Shown: positions 7,028-18,100 of the stretch, piece by piece
Layout of the letters: each line of letters starts with the position of its first letter
Numbering within the stretch: position 1 is the stretch's first letter
NCBI RefSeq assembly: GCF_016722965.1
Contig: NZ_JAEQNB010000001.1
Coordinates: forward strand, 1,329,344-1,393,343
Length of the DNA: 64,000 bases
From: Tumebacillus amylolyticus
Lineage (GTDB): Bacteria; Bacillota; Bacilli; Tumebacillales; Tumebacillaceae
Reading direction: 5' to 3'
Translations under genes and position numbers: made by a program
The notes under the pieces: generated by a model
The model's input: only the letters and a program-made list of their open reading frames with translations
What the model was told of the DNA's origin: nothing
Database searches by the model: none

Positions 7028-10000
7028 TTGCAACCCTTCGTCCACCTGCATGTACATACAGAATACAGCTTGCTCGAAGGCATGTGCCGCATCGACGATT
7101 TGATCGCGAGGGCGCAGGAACTCGGCATGGACACCGTCGCGATGACAGACAGCGGCGCGATGTACGGAGCTGTAGAGTTTTATAAAAAAGCCAAGTCCGC
7201 CGGCCTCAAGCCGCTCCTTGGCTGCCAAGTGTACGTCGCACGCCGAGGTCTCGCCGAGAGACCCGCTCGCGGAGAAGAGCCGTGGCACCTGATCTTGCTC
7301 GCGGAGAATTATGAGGGCTACCGCAACCTGCTCAAACTCGTCTCCCAAGCGCAACTCGCCGACCATTTTGACAAACCCTGCGTGGACAAAAACGCCCTGT
7401 TCCACTACCGCGAAGGGCTGATCGCACTATCTGGCGGCTTCGAAGGCGAAGTCGGCCAGAAATTGATCGCAGGGGACCTCCAAGGCGCAGAGGAGGCGGC
7501 GCAGGAGTATGCCGCCCTTTTTGGCCCTGACAACTTTTACTTGGAACTGCAAGACCACGGGCTGATGGCGGAAAAACAGGTCAACCAACTGACCCTGCAA
7601 CTTGCACAGCGCCATCAACTCCAACTCGTCGCCACCAACAACGTGCAGTACCTCCACCCGGCAGACGCTCCCAGCCAAGACGTGCTCGCTTGCATCCGCG
7701 AAGGTCGCTCGATCCAAGATCAAGACCGCGTCCGCCTCAGCTCGCCTGAGTACAGTCTCAAATCGGGCTCCGAGATGGCTGACCTGTTCCGCCACGTCCC
7801 GCAAGCCCTTGAAAACACGAGGCTCATCGCAGACCGCTGCCACGTCGAACTCGAACTTGGTGTCAACCATTTGCCCGCGTTCGACCTGCCGCCGGGCTTT
7901 ACGGAAACCACCTACTTGCGCCATCTCTGTCTCCAAGGCGTACACGAACGCTTCGGCCAAGAAACGCCCGAAGTCATGGAACGGCTGAACTACGAAATCG
8001 ACGTCATCTCGCAGATGGGGTTCGCCGGCTACTTTCTGATCGTCTGGGACTTCATGCGCTTCGCCCACGAGAACGGCATCTCCACCGGACCGGGTCGCGG
8101 TTCGGCGGCAGGTTCGCTCGTTTCCTATGTCTTGCGCATCACCAACGTCGATCCGATTCGCTACAACCTGCTGTTCCAGCGCTTCCTCAACCCGGAACGA
8201 ATCTCGATGCCGGATATCGACATCGACTTCGAATACGAGCGTCGCGGCGAAGTCATCGAGTATGTGACGCAGAAGTACGGCACCGAACGCGTGGCGCAGA
8301 TCGTCACCTTCGGAACGATGGCAGCCCGTGCGGCGATTCGCGACGTCGGGCGGGTGCTCGATTTGCCTGCACACGTTATCGACCGCACCGCTAAGCTGAT
8401 TCCCGGCCAACTCGGGATCACGATCGACAAAGCCTTGGAACTGGAACCCCAACTCAAGCAACTTCACGAAGGCGACCCACTCGTCCAGAAACTGGTCGAC
8501 ACAGCCCGCGCCATCGAAGGTCTGCCGCGCCACACGTCGTTGCACGCAGCGGGCGTGGTCATCTCCAAGGAACCGCTTACCGAATACGTGCCCCTGCAAC
8601 GCGGGGCGGAGGGCGGCGTCGTCACCCAATACAGCATGGAAGTGCTCGAAGACGTCGGCCTGCTCAAAATGGACTTTCTCGGTCTGCGCTACCTCACGCT
8701 CATCGACCGCACCATCGACATCGTGCGCCGTACAGAGGGCGTCGAGATCGATTTTGAAACAATGGACATGGACGACCCGCGCACCTACGAATTGTTGACG
8801 CGGGGTGACACGGACGGCTGTTTCCAACTCGAGTCCAGCGGCTGCAAAAACGTCCTGCGCGAACTGCGCCCCAGTTCCTTCGAAGACATCATCGCGGTCA
8901 TTTCGCTGTATCGCCCGGGTCCGATGGAGAACATCCCGACTTTTATCAAAGCCAAGCACGGCGAGACGGCGGTGCGCTATCCGCACCCTGACCTGCAATG
9001 GATTCTGGAGGACACCTACGGCGTCATCGTCTACCAAGAACAGATCATGCAGATCGCCTCCGTCATGGCGGGCTTCTCCCTCGGCCAAGCGGACCTCCTG
9101 CGCCGCGCCGTCGGGAAAAAAAAGCGCGAGGTGCTCGCGGAGCAACGAGCGATTTTTGTAGAAGGCAGTTTGAAAAAAGGCTATGCCGAACCCTTGGCGC
9201 ATGAGGTGTACGATTTGGTCGTCCGCTTCGCCGACTACGGCTTCAACCGAGCGCACGCAGCGGCGTATGCGGTGTTGGCGTACCAGACGTGTTATCTGAA
9301 AGCCAACCATCCGGCCGCCTACATGTCGGCGTTGCTCACGTCCGTCATGATGTCGCACCACAAAGTGGCGCAGTACGTCGACGACTGCCGCCGCATGGGC
9401 ATTGAAGTGTTGCCGCCCGATGTAAACCGCAGTTCGTTTGGGTTCTCCGTCGAGCAAGGCAAGATTCGCTGCGGGCTGCTGGCGATCAAAAATGTCGGCT
9501 TGTCCGGCATCCAATCGCTGGTGCAAACGCGGCGTCAAGGCGGCGCTTTTTCCGACTTGGGCGATTTCTGCGAGCGAGTCGATGCCCGCGCTTGCAACAA
9601 AAAAGCGTTGGAGTCCCTCATCCGCGCCGGTGCGTTCGACAGCTTGCATTCGAACCGTCGGGGGATGTTGCTCGCTCTGGAAGAGACCGCCGAACGGGGA
9701 CGGTTGCGTCAACGAGATCGCGATGACAACCAAATCAACCTGTTCGGGATGATGGAAGAGCAGACCCCGCAAGAGACTCGCGGGTTCGAATTGCCGCGTG
9801 CGGCCGACTACCCCGAACGGGAACGGTTGGAGATGGAGAAGGAACTGATCGGTCTGTACGTGACAGGCTCGCCGTTGAAACCCTACCGCGGGCAGATGGC
9901 ACGCCTCGCCGACAAACGGGTCAGCGAACTGATCGAAACGGCGGACGGGGTCATGGTCACAGTCGCGGGGATGATGCAGAAACTCAAGCAGATTCACACG

Positions 10001-10495
10001 AAAAAAGGCGCCCGCATGGCGTTCTTCCAATTGGAAGACACCACGGGTGCCGTCGAAGTCGTGCTGTTCCCGGAGACGTACAAACGCTGTGCTGACATCC
10101 TCCAACAAACGGGCGGCGACGCCGTCATTGCGGTAAAAGGGCGTCTGCAACATCGTGAAGACGAGCTGAAAATTCTCGCAGATCACTTGAAAATCTTAGA
10201 ACCGGATGACGAAGGAGAGCAATACGTCCGAGAGGAAGCGCCGCCCGCAACGGTCTCCTTGGAGCCGGCTACCGTCCTTTATGTCCGAATTCGTCCCGAA
10301 GACGAGGGACGTTTGCACGAATTGCAAGCCATCCTCACTCGTCACCACGGACCTGCCCAAGTCTTGCTGTTCTACACGGCAACCCGACAAGCCCGCGCGC
10401 TGTCGGACAAATACGCGGTGACGATGAGCCCGCTTTTTGTTCAAGAAGTAGAATCCCTGCTCGGCGAGGGAGCGGTTGTACAAAAGAGCAAATGA
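7028..10495 (+). CDS. dnaE: DNA polymerase III subunit alpha, DnaE type
   Basis: A 1155-residue C-family replicative polymerase. It opens with the PHP domain (FVHLHVHTEYSLLEG), has the palm motifs GPGRGSAAGSLV (about 355) and PDIDIDF (about 395) with the third catalytic Asp in LLKMDFLGLR (about 550), a helix-hairpin-helix region, and an OB domain around 970-1060 (VTVAGMMQKLKQIHTKKG). It lacks the inserted exonuclease of PolC, so it is the DnaE that Firmicutes use alongside PolC. TTG start after AAAGGGGGAGGA. In B. subtilis dnaE is followed by the malic enzyme gene ytsJ; here a pgpA-like gene is inserted between them. Confidence 0.95.
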   Translation: MQPFVHLHVHTEYSLLEGMCRIDDLIARAQELGMDTVAMTDSGAMYGAVEFYKKAKSAGLKPLLGCQVYVARRGLAERPARGEEPWHLILLAENYEGYRNLLKLVSQAQLADHFDKPCVDKNALFHYREGLIALSGGFEGEVGQKLIAGDLQGAEEAAQEYAALFGPDNFYLELQDHGLMAEKQVNQLTLQLAQRHQLQLVATNNVQYLHPADAPSQDVLACIREGRSIQDQDRVRLSSPEYSLKSGSEMADLFRHVPQALENTRLIADRCHVELELGVNHLPAFDLPPGFTETTYLRHLCLQGVHERFGQETPEVMERLNYEIDVISQMGFAGYFLIVWDFMRFAHENGISTGPGRGSAAGSLVSYVLRITNVDPIRYNLLFQRFLNPERISMPDIDIDFEYERRGEVIEYVTQKYGTERVAQIVTFGTMAARAAIRDVGRVLDLPAHVIDRTAKLIPGQLGITIDKALELEPQLKQLHEGDPLVQKLVDTARAIEGLPRHTSLHAAGVVISKEPLTEYVPLQRGAEGGVVTQYSMEVLEDVGLLKMDFLGLRYLTLIDRTIDIVRRTEGVEIDFETMDMDDPRTYELLTRGDTDGCFQLESSGCKNVLRELRPSSFEDIIAVISLYRPGPMENIPTFIKAKHGETAVRYPHPDLQWILEDTYGVIVYQEQIMQIASVMAGFSLGQADLLRRAVGKKKREVLAEQRAIFVEGSLKKGYAEPLAHEVYDLVVRFADYGFNRAHAAAYAVLAYQTCYLKANHPAAYMSALLTSVMMSHHKVAQYVDDCRRMGIEVLPPDVNRSSFGFSVEQGKIRCGLLAIKNVGLSGIQSLVQTRRQGGAFSDLGDFCERVDARACNKKALESLIRAGAFDSLHSNRRGMLLALEETAERGRLRQRDRDDNQINLFGMMEEQTPQETRGFELPRAADYPERERLEMEKELIGLYVTGSPLKPYRGQMARLADKRVSELIETADGVMVTVAGMMQKLKQIHTKKGARMAFFQLEDTTGAVEVVLFPETYKRCADILQQTGGDAVIAVKGRLQHREDELKILADHLKILEPDDEGEQYVREEAPPATVSLEPATVLYVRIRPEDEGRLHELQAILTRHHGPAQVLLFYTATRQARALSDKYAVTMSPLFVQEVESLLGEGAVVQKSK

Positions 10496-10564
10496 TGGCA
10501 TCTCTCCGGTTGCCCCCACATAAGGTGGTACTATCTTCTCTTCACCCACCAGGGAGGCGAATCC

Positions 10565-11056
10565 ATGAACTCCGAGATCATCAAACTGCTTCAAAAAAGA
10601 GGCGTCACCGTTGACGACATCGCGGACATCGTCTTCACCCTGCAAAAACCGTATCATCCCGACTTGCAACGCGACCCGTGCGTAGAAAGCGTCTTGGCCG
10701 TCCTCGTCAAACGAGAAGTTCAATACGCGCTCTACACCGGCATCGCGCTCGACATGCTGGCGGAACAGAAGTTGTTGGAGGAGCCTCTGCAGACGATCCT
10801 CGAAACGGACGAATCGCTCTATGGCGTCGATGAGATCCTCGCGTTGTCGATTACCAACGTCTACGGTTCCATCGGACTTACATCATTTGGATACCTCGAC
10901 AAGGAGAAAATAGGAATCATCGCGAAACTTAACGACAAGAAGAACGGAGTGCATGTTTTCCTGGATGATTTGGTCGCCGGAATCGCCGCCGCAGCCTCTG
11001 CTCGTATCGCGCATCGTTCTGGAAAGACAGTTAGTAAAATTCAAGATTTAGATTAA
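10565..11056 (+). CDS. Phosphatidylglycerophosphatase A family protein (YutG-like)
   Basis: This 163-residue protein resembles the PgpA family as found in Firmicutes (YutG). The C-terminal half has the conserved features: ALSITNVYGSIGLTSFGYLDKEK and the HVFLDDLVAGIAAA segment near residues 138-152, with the Asp pair that likely binds metal. PgpA dephosphorylates phosphatidylglycerophosphate to phosphatidylglycerol, but Firmicute members are shorter than the E. coli enzyme and that activity is inferred. AGGGAGG precedes the ATG. Its last part is visibly more A/T-rich than the neighbouring genes. Confidence 0.7.
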   Translation: MNSEIIKLLQKRGVTVDDIADIVFTLQKPYHPDLQRDPCVESVLAVLVKREVQYALYTGIALDMLAEQKLLEEPLQTILETDESLYGVDEILALSITNVYGSIGLTSFGYLDKEKIGIIAKLNDKKNGVHVFLDDLVAGIAAAASARIAHRSGKTVSKIQDLD

Positions 11057-11096
11057 TTTAATTAATGACTCATCAGTAGAAATGCATCTCGCAGGC

Positions 11097-11105
11097 ATGA
11101 TATAA
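11097..11105 (+). promoter_or_regulatory. Extended -10 promoter element before the malic enzyme gene
   Basis: TGATATAAT has the TGN extension and a perfect TATAAT. No convincing -35 is visible. Transcription would begin about 11112, just before the hairpin at 11120-11154. Confidence 0.45.
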
Positions 11106-11119
11106 TTAAGTACCGAAGA

Positions 11120-11154
11120 TGCCCCATTTCACGAGAACCTCGTGTGAAATGGGG
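11120..11154 (+). repeat. 5' leader stem-loop of the malic enzyme mRNA
   Basis: GCCCCATTTCAC pairs perfectly with GTGAAATGGGGC (12 bp), with an inner GAG/CTC extension. No T-run follows, so it is not a normal terminator. It would form at the very 5' end of the transcript. Confidence 0.6.
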
Positions 11155-11177
11155 CTTCACAAAAGGAGTGAAGTCAC

Positions 11178-12419
11178 GTGTCGTTGCGAGAAGAGGCACT
11201 GGAATTACATCGCACGCACCAAGGCAAGCTAGGCGTCGTTTCCAAAGTTCCGGTGGCAAACGCCTACGATCTGAGTCTCGCTTACAGCCCGGGCGTCGCA
11301 GAGCCGTGCAAAGAAATTCACAAGTCCACGGAGCGCGTCTATGACTATACTTCTAAGGGAAATCTCGTGGCAGTTGTGAGTGACGGCACCGCGGTGCTTG
11401 GCTTAGGCAATATCGGCCCCCATGCGGCGATGCCGGTCATGGAAGGCAAAGCGGTCCTGTTCAAGTCGTTTGCCGGCGTGGACGCCGTTCCGATCTGCTT
11501 GGATACGACGAACATCGACGAGATCGTTCGCACCGTCAAACTTCTGGAACCGACGTTTGGCGGAATCAACCTCGAAGACATCGCAGCTCCGGCTTGCTTT
11601 GCCGTCGAGGAACGACTCAAGCAAGAACTCGACATCCCGGTTTTTCACGATGACCAACATGGTACCGCAATCGTTACCCTCGCCGGTCTGATCAATGCGT
11701 TAAAAGTCACCGGCAAGACCATGCAGGAAATCAAAGTTGTCGCCAACGGCGCTGGCGCCGCCGGAATTGCTATTATCAAACTCCTTCTTTCCATGGGCGT
11801 CAAAAACGTTGTCATGTGCGACACCAAAGGTGCGATCTACGAAGGCCGCACCGAAGGCATGAATCCGATCAAGGACCTGATTGCCAAGAATACCAACCAC
11901 GAGCGCATCCAAGGATCGCTCGAAGAAGTGATCGTGGGAACGGACGTCTTCATCGGCGTGTCGGTCGCCAACGCAGTGACCCAGGAGATGGTGCGTTCGA
12001 TGGCACCCGATCCGATCATTTTCGCCATGGCTAATCCCGACCCGGAGATCGTTCCGGCTGAGGCGTATGCAGCAGGCGCGAAGGTCGTCGGGACCGGACG
12101 TTCCGACTACCCGAACCAAGTCAATAACGTTCTCGCCTTCCCGGGGATCTTCCGTGGTGCGCTCGACACGCGGGCGAAGACGATCAACGAAGAGATGAAG
12201 ATCGCAGCGGCCTACGCCATTGCCGATCTGATCACCGATGAGGAATTGACGGCGGAGTACGTCATTCCCAAACCGTTCGATGCGCGAGTTGCACCGGCCG
12301 TCGCTTCCGCCGTCGCCAAAGCGGCGATGGAGACCGGCGTGGCCCGCGTGGAAGTCGACCCCGCCCATGTGGCGGACAAGACTCGAGCCTTGACGTCCAT
12401 CGTTGCTTCGCAGGCCTGA
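11178..12419 (+). CDS. NAD(P)-dependent malic enzyme
   Basis: This 413-residue enzyme decarboxylates malate to pyruvate with reduction of NAD(P). The short form lacks the extra domains of the 560-residue SfcA type. Visible motifs are AYSPGVAEPCKEI near residue 35, GLGNIGPHAAMPVMEGK near 75, DDQHGTAIV near 160 and the dinucleotide loop GAGAAGIAI near 192. The start is GTG after AAAGGAG. In B. subtilis the matching gene (ytsJ) also lies between dnaE and accD. It links the TCA cycle (icd and mdh nearby) to pyruvate. Confidence 0.9.
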   Translation: MSLREEALELHRTHQGKLGVVSKVPVANAYDLSLAYSPGVAEPCKEIHKSTERVYDYTSKGNLVAVVSDGTAVLGLGNIGPHAAMPVMEGKAVLFKSFAGVDAVPICLDTTNIDEIVRTVKLLEPTFGGINLEDIAAPACFAVEERLKQELDIPVFHDDQHGTAIVTLAGLINALKVTGKTMQEIKVVANGAGAAGIAIIKLLLSMGVKNVVMCDTKGAIYEGRTEGMNPIKDLIAKNTNHERIQGSLEEVIVGTDVFIGVSVANAVTQEMVRSMAPDPIIFAMANPDPEIVPAEAYAAGAKVVGTGRSDYPNQVNNVLAFPGIFRGALDTRAKTINEEMKIAAAYAIADLITDEELTAEYVIPKPFDARVAPAVASAVAKAAMETGVARVEVDPAHVADKTRALTSIVASQA

Positions 12420-12421
12420 TC

Positions 12422-12470
12422 AAAAGGCTTGTCACGAGCAACCAAGGGTGGCTTGACGGGGCCTTTTTTG
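12422..12470 (+). terminator. Rho-independent terminator
   Basis: AAAGGC and GTCA pair with TGAC and GCCTTT across a long loop; a run of six T follows. Confidence 0.6.
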
Positions 12471-12558
12471 CGGCATTTCGAGTTGTTGCGGCATGTTGGG
12501 CTGTATGATATGATGAGTCCAAAATTACGGACGTTATCGCTGAGGAAGGTGCTCTCCT

Positions 12559-12765
12559 ATGTGGACTGTGATCTATATTGCTCCGAACGCCAAAACGGCT
12601 GAGCGCATTCAGGACAAGCTCACGCAAGAAGGGTTTCTGGTCAAGCTTCGCCAAACAAATATCGCCAAGGAACAGTATGAGATTCTCGTTCCGGAATCTG
12701 AGCTAGACGAGGTACAGGAAGTTCTCAAGGACATCCTCCACTCCTCGCATCGCTATCCAAATTAA
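12559..12765 (+). CDS. Small DUF2007-like protein upstream of accD
   Basis: A 68-residue protein with a ferredoxin-like pattern: beta strand (WTVIYIAP), helix (NAKTAERIQDKLTQEG), strand (FLVKLRQTN), strand (YEILVPE) and a final helix. This resembles the DUF2007 putative signal-transducing domain, but the match is by pattern only. It ends 12 bases before accD, so it is likely cotranscribed with the acetyl-CoA carboxylase genes. Its role there is unknown. Confidence 0.6.
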   Translation: MWTVIYIAPNAKTAERIQDKLTQEGFLVKLRQTNIAKEQYEILVPESELDEVQEVLKDILHSSHRYPN

Positions 12766-12777
12766 TGAGGTGAGAGC

Positions 12778-13677
12778 GTGCTGAAGGATCTTTTCCATAA
12801 GAAAAAGCAACGGTATGCGACCCTGACTTCACAAGATGTGGCAGAACGTCTTGGGCGCACCCAGAAAGCCCCGGTCGAAGTATCGGTGCCTGAAGGGCTG
12901 ATGACCAAGTGCAAACGTTGCGGTGAGGCAACTTTTACCAAGGAATTGGAGAAGAACCTCAAAGTCTGTCCGAGTTGTGGATACCACTTTACGTTGAACG
13001 CTATGGAACGCATCCTGATGACGCTGGATGAGGGACGCTTTTTTGAATACGATTCGGAAATGACGGCCGTGGACCCGCTGGGGTTCCCGGAGTATCCCGC
13101 CAAGTTGGAACGCGAGCAGAAGAAATCGGGTATCAAAGAATCCATCGTGACCGGCGAAGGCACGATCGGCGGTTTCCCTGTTGTCGTAGGCGTCATGGAC
13201 TCCACGTTCTTCATGGGGTCGCTCGGCTCTGCTGCCGGTGAGAAAATCACCCGCGCCATCGAGCATGCGATTGCGAAGCGTTATCCGGTTATTTTGTTCA
13301 CCGCATCAGGCGGTGCTCGTATGCAAGAGGGGATTTTCTCGCTGATGCAGATGGCGAAAACTTCGGCAGCCCTTGCGAAACTGCATGAAGCCGGAATCCT
13401 CTACATCGCCGTCAACACGTATCCGACCACAGGTGGGGTTACGGCCTCGTTTGCAATGCTTGGCGACATCAACATCGCCGAACCGGGCGCGTTGATCGGG
13501 TTTGCCGGTCGTCGGATCATCGAACAGACGATCCGCCAGAAGCTCCCGGATGACTTCCAAACGGCAGAGTTCCTGCTCAAAAACGGCATGCTCGACATGG
13601 TCGTGTCGCGCAAGGACATGAAGCAGAACCTGGCGACGATCTTGGAACTGCACGGAGGTGGCGCGCGTGGCGAATGA
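12778..13677 (+). CDS. accD: Acetyl-CoA carboxylase carboxyltransferase subunit beta
   Basis: With AccA this 299-residue subunit transfers the carboxyl group from biotin to acetyl-CoA, giving malonyl-CoA for fatty acid synthesis. The N-terminal four-cysteine zinc ribbon (CKRCGEATF and CPSCGYHF) is at about residues 42-65. The crotonase-fold core has SGGARMQEG and the glycine-rich [17 protein letters not shown] start after GAGGTGAG. The gene overlaps accA, consistent with equal synthesis of the two subunits. The biotin carrier and carboxylase subunits are not in this window. Confidence 0.95.
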   Translation: MLKDLFHKKKQRYATLTSQDVAERLGRTQKAPVEVSVPEGLMTKCKRCGEATFTKELEKNLKVCPSCGYHFTLNAMERILMTLDEGRFFEYDSEMTAVDPLGFPEYPAKLEREQKKSGIKESIVTGEGTIGGFPVVVGVMDSTFFMGSLGSAAGEKITRAIEHAIAKRYPVILFTASGGARMQEGIFSLMQMAKTSAALAKLHEAGILYIAVNTYPTTGGVTASFAMLGDINIAEPGALIGFAGRRIIEQTIRQKLPDDFQTAEFLLKNGMLDMVVSRKDMKQNLATILELHGGGARGE

Positions 13678-14623
13678 TTTGATGTTTGAGAAACCGTTGG
13701 TGGAACTCACGAAGAAAATCGAAGAACTGCGCGCGTTCTCGGAACAGAGCGGTCTTGATTTTTCAGAAGAGATCCGCAAACTCGAAGAGAAAGCCGAATC
13801 ATTGGCGGCCAACCTCTACGAAGACCTGTCTCCGTGGCAACGCACCCAGATGGCGCGTCATTCCGAACGTCCGACCACCCTCGATTACATCAAGGGGATG
13901 TGCACCGATTTCCTCGAGTTGCACGGGGACCGCGCGTTTGGCGACGACATGGCAATTGTGGCCGGGATTGCAAAGCTCGACGGCATTCCGGTCACGATCA
14001 TGGGCCACCAGAAGGGTCATGATACCAAGGAGAACATCGCTCGTCGTTGGGGGATGGCTCAGCCGGAGGGCTACCGCAAAGCGCTTCGTCTCATGAAGCA
14101 AGCGGAGAAGTTCGGCCGACCGGTCATCTGCTTCATCGACACGTCCGGTGCGTATCCGGGCATTGCGTCTGAAGAGCGCGGCATCGGGGAAGCGATTGCT
14201 CGCAACCTGTTGGAAATGGCTGCGCTTCGTACGCCGATCGTCTGTGTTGTCACCGGCGAAGGCGGTTCCGGCGGTGCGCTGGCACTGGGCATCGGCGACC
14301 GCATCTACATGTTGGAGAACTCCATCTACGGCGTTATCTCGCCGGAGGGTGCAGCGGCTCTGCTGTGGAAAGACGCGGGACAAGCTCAACGCGCGGCGGA
14401 GACGATGAAGATCTCGGCCGATCACATCTACGAATTCGGTGTGGTCGACGGCGTCATCAGCGAACCGGACGGTGGAGCGCACAAGGACCAAGAAGCGGCG
14501 ATCGCTTCCGTCCGTGAGACGGTCTTGGCCGCTCTGCGCGAACTGTTGGAGATTCCGCTCGACGTGCTGGTTGAAGAACGCTACCAAAAGTTTAAGAAGA
14601 TGGGCCACTATACGAATGGTTGA
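13667..14623 (+). CDS. accA: Acetyl-CoA carboxylase carboxyltransferase subunit alpha
   Basis: This 318-residue crotonase-fold protein is the partner of AccD in the carboxyltransferase of acetyl-CoA carboxylase. It has the helical N-terminus, [18 protein letters not shown] near residue 120, [18 protein letters not shown] near 165 and the oxyanion segment [12 protein letters not shown] near 200. I place the start at GTG 13667, 8 bases behind GGAGG, rather than at the in-frame GTG 13658, which would overlap that ribosome site. The start lies inside the last codons of accD, indicating translational coupling. Confidence 0.93.
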   Translation: MANDLMFEKPLVELTKKIEELRAFSEQSGLDFSEEIRKLEEKAESLAANLYEDLSPWQRTQMARHSERPTTLDYIKGMCTDFLELHGDRAFGDDMAIVAGIAKLDGIPVTIMGHQKGHDTKENIARRWGMAQPEGYRKALRLMKQAEKFGRPVICFIDTSGAYPGIASEERGIGEAIARNLLEMAALRTPIVCVVTGEGGSGGALALGIGDRIYMLENSIYGVISPEGAAALLWKDAGQAQRAAETMKISADHIYEFGVVDGVISEPDGGAHKDQEAAIASVRETVLAALRELLEIPLDVLVEERYQKFKKMGHYTNG

Positions 14624-14669
14624 TGCATAGCGGCTGCACCGGGGGCGAACACTGAACCTATCTGCATAG

Positions 14670-15749
<1,080 letters not shown>

Positions 15750-15818
15750 ATGACATGCAAAATTCACAGTTTTTTGCTACCATTGGATACATCTAGAAGG
15801 TTCAAGGGGGAAGCGCAC

Positions 15819-17576
15819 ATGCGCAGAACGAAAATCGTTTGTACGATCGGACCGGCTTCTGAATCGGTCGACATGTTAAAAACATTGATCCAAAACGGGA
15901 TGAACGTTGCCCGTCTCAACTTCTCACACGGTACATACGATGAGCATGCGGCACGCATTCGCAACATCCGCCAAGCTTCCGAAGAACTCGGCAAACCGAT
16001 TGCGATTATGCTGGACATCAAAGGCCCGAAGATCCGTACCGGCATGGTGCGCGACGGTGCCGTTGAGTTGCAGAACGACGCCAAGATCATCTTGACCACC
16101 GAGCAAATCGAACTTGGCGATGAAAACCGCATTTCGATTTCTTACGAAGGTCTGCCGGAGGACGTCACCGTCGGTTCCGACCTGCGCATTGACGACGGCC
16201 TGATCGGTCTGATCGTCGAAAAAGTCGAAGGCACCGACATCCACTGCCGCGTCATCAACGGCGGCACGTTGAAAAACCGCAAGGGCATCAACGCACCGGG
16301 CGTGAAACTGCGCATCGAGTCTGTCACGGAGAAGGACGTCGCCGACATCCGCTTCGGGGTCGACCAAGGCGTTGACTTGATTGCAGCGTCCTTCGTTCGC
16401 AAAGCGTCCGACGTTCTCGACGTGCGCCGCATTCTCGAAGAGAAAAACGCAACCCAACTGATCATCTCCAAGATCGAGACCCAAGAAGGTCTCGAACTGA
16501 TCGACGAGATTCTCGAAGTCACCGACGGCCTCATGGTGGCACGCGGCGACCTCGGCGTCGAGATTCCGACCGAGGAAGTGCCGCTCGCACAGAAGATGTT
16601 GATTGCCAAGTGCAACAAACTCGGCAAGCCGGTCATCACGGCGACGCAGATGCTCGACTCCATGGAACGCAACCCGCGCCCGACACGTGCAGAAGCGAGT
16701 GACGTGGCCAATGCAATTTTTGACGGCACCGATGCGATCATGTTGTCCGGCGAGACGGCTGCCGGCAAGTACCCGGCAGAAGCGGTTGCCACGATGGCAC
16801 GCATCGCAGAACGCGCAGAGGAAGCTCTGTTTGGACGTCTCGTTCCGGCGCGCACCAGCACGATTGAAGCGCAAGCAGGCTCCATCACCGATGCAATGTC
16901 CCACGCGGTGGCAACCGTTGCGAAGGAACTCAAAGCGCACGCGATTGTTACGGCGACGTCGAGCGGTCACACGGCACGCATGGTTTCCAAACATCGTCCG
17001 TCCACTCCGATCATTGCAACGACAGACCGCGAGGAAGTGTCCCGTCGACTGCTCGTTTCCTGGGGCGTGTATCCGGTTTTGACCAAGAAAGCGAAAACCA
17101 CCGACGAACTGCTTTCCGTTTCGGTCGAGGGGGCGCTGGCTTCCGGTCTCGTTGACCACGGCGATCTGTTGGTCATCACGGCCGGTGTTCCGGTCGGTCA
17201 ACCGGGCACAACGAACATGATCAAAGTTCACACGATCGGCGAAGTGCTCGCTCGCGGCCAAGGCATCGGGCATAGAGCAGTCTCCGGCCGTCTCTTGGTC
17301 AGCAACAAAACGGAAGACTTGCTCGCAATCGAAGACGGTGACATCCTCGTCACGCACTCCACCGACCGCGACATCGTTTCGGCGATGGAGAAAGCAGCGG
17401 CAGTCATCACCGTCGAAGGCGGTCTGACTTCGCACGCAGCGGTTGTCGGCATCTCGCTTGGCATCCCGGTGATCGTCGGCGTCCAAGGCGCGACCGATGA
17501 TCTGCAAACCGGCATGACGGTCACCGTCGACCCGCGCACCGGCCTCGTCTACGAAGGCGTTGCACACGTGCTGTAA
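15819..17576 (+). CDS. pyk: Pyruvate kinase with C-terminal PEP-utilizer domain
   Basis: A 585-residue enzyme, the same length as B. subtilis Pyk. It converts phosphoenolpyruvate and ADP to pyruvate and ATP. The N-terminal MRRTKIVCTIGPASES and MNVARLNFSHG motifs bind substrate, the catalytic Lys sits in LIISKIETQEG near residue 220, and MVARGDLGVEIP follows. From about residue 475 there is an extra PEP-utilizing mobile domain with THSTDRD and GGLTSHAAVV, typical of Bacillales. ATG 15819 follows AAGGGGGA; the upstream in-frame ATG 15750 is too far from a ribosome site. Confidence 0.95.
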   Translation: MRRTKIVCTIGPASESVDMLKTLIQNGMNVARLNFSHGTYDEHAARIRNIRQASEELGKPIAIMLDIKGPKIRTGMVRDGAVELQNDAKIILTTEQIELGDENRISISYEGLPEDVTVGSDLRIDDGLIGLIVEKVEGTDIHCRVINGGTLKNRKGINAPGVKLRIESVTEKDVADIRFGVDQGVDLIAASFVRKASDVLDVRRILEEKNATQLIISKIETQEGLELIDEILEVTDGLMVARGDLGVEIPTEEVPLAQKMLIAKCNKLGKPVITATQMLDSMERNPRPTRAEASDVANAIFDGTDAIMLSGETAAGKYPAEAVATMARIAERAEEALFGRLVPARTSTIEAQAGSITDAMSHAVATVAKELKAHAIVTATSSGHTARMVSKHRPSTPIIATTDREEVSRRLLVSWGVYPVLTKKAKTTDELLSVSVEGALASGLVDHGDLLVITAGVPVGQPGTTNMIKVHTIGEVLARGQGIGHRAVSGRLLVSNKTEDLLAIEDGDILVTHSTDRDIVSAMEKAAAVITVEGGLTSHAAVVGISLGIPVIVGVQGATDDLQTGMTVTVDPRTGLVYEGVAHVL

Positions 17577-17591
17577 GGTCCCGGCGATTTG

Positions 17592-17623
17592 AAAAAACGC
17601 TCCTCAACCGAGGAGCGTTTTTT
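17592..17623 (+). terminator. Terminator of pyk
   Basis: AAACGCTCCTC pairs with GAGGAGCGTTT, loop AACC, then a T-run. Confidence 0.9.
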
Positions 17624-17662
17624 GCGTTATAATAAACCCGTATGACAAAAGGGGGCTTGAAG

Positions 17663-18100
17663 ATGGCAAACGCAATGATTGTCACCACGGAGTTCTCCGT
17701 GCGCTATCACGAAACGGACAAGATGGGCATCGTCCATCATGCGAACTATCTGCATTGGTTTGAAGTCGGGCGCGTGGAGTTCATGCGCCAAAGCGGGTTC
17801 CCGTATCGACCGTTGGAGGAAGCGGGCGTTTTTCTGCCGGTGACGGAGGTCGCCTGCAAGTACCATGCGTCGGCGCTCTTTGACGACTCCGTGGAAGTCC
17901 GCACTTGGATCGATTCCTACAACAAAGTACGCCTGACGTTCGGCTACGAAGTCGTCCGCTTGTCGGACGGCGAAAAGTTGGTCAGCGGCAAAACCGAACA
18001 CGTCTTCCAAGACGCCGCAAGTGGTCATGTTGTCCGCATGCACAAGACATATCCCGACCTGCACGCGATCATCGTGGAGAGAGCCGGGTTGAGCTCATGA
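17663..18100 (+). CDS. Acyl-CoA thioesterase, YbgC/4-hydroxybenzoyl-CoA type hotdog protein
   Basis: This 145-residue hotdog-fold protein begins with the motif VRYHETDKMGIVHHANYLHWFE, in which the Asp followed by MGIVHHANY is the family's catalytic signature. It should hydrolyse a short- or medium-chain acyl-CoA; the substrate cannot be told. ATG 17663 is chosen because AAAGGGGG lies 8 bases upstream; ATG 17642 would have none. A TATAAT at 17628-17633 may be the -10 box. Its stop overlaps the start of fxsA (ATGA), so the two are coupled. Confidence 0.85.
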   Translation: MANAMIVTTEFSVRYHETDKMGIVHHANYLHWFEVGRVEFMRQSGFPYRPLEEAGVFLPVTEVACKYHASALFDDSVEVRTWIDSYNKVRLTFGYEVVRLSDGEKLVSGKTEHVFQDAASGHVVRMHKTYPDLHAIIVERAGLSS

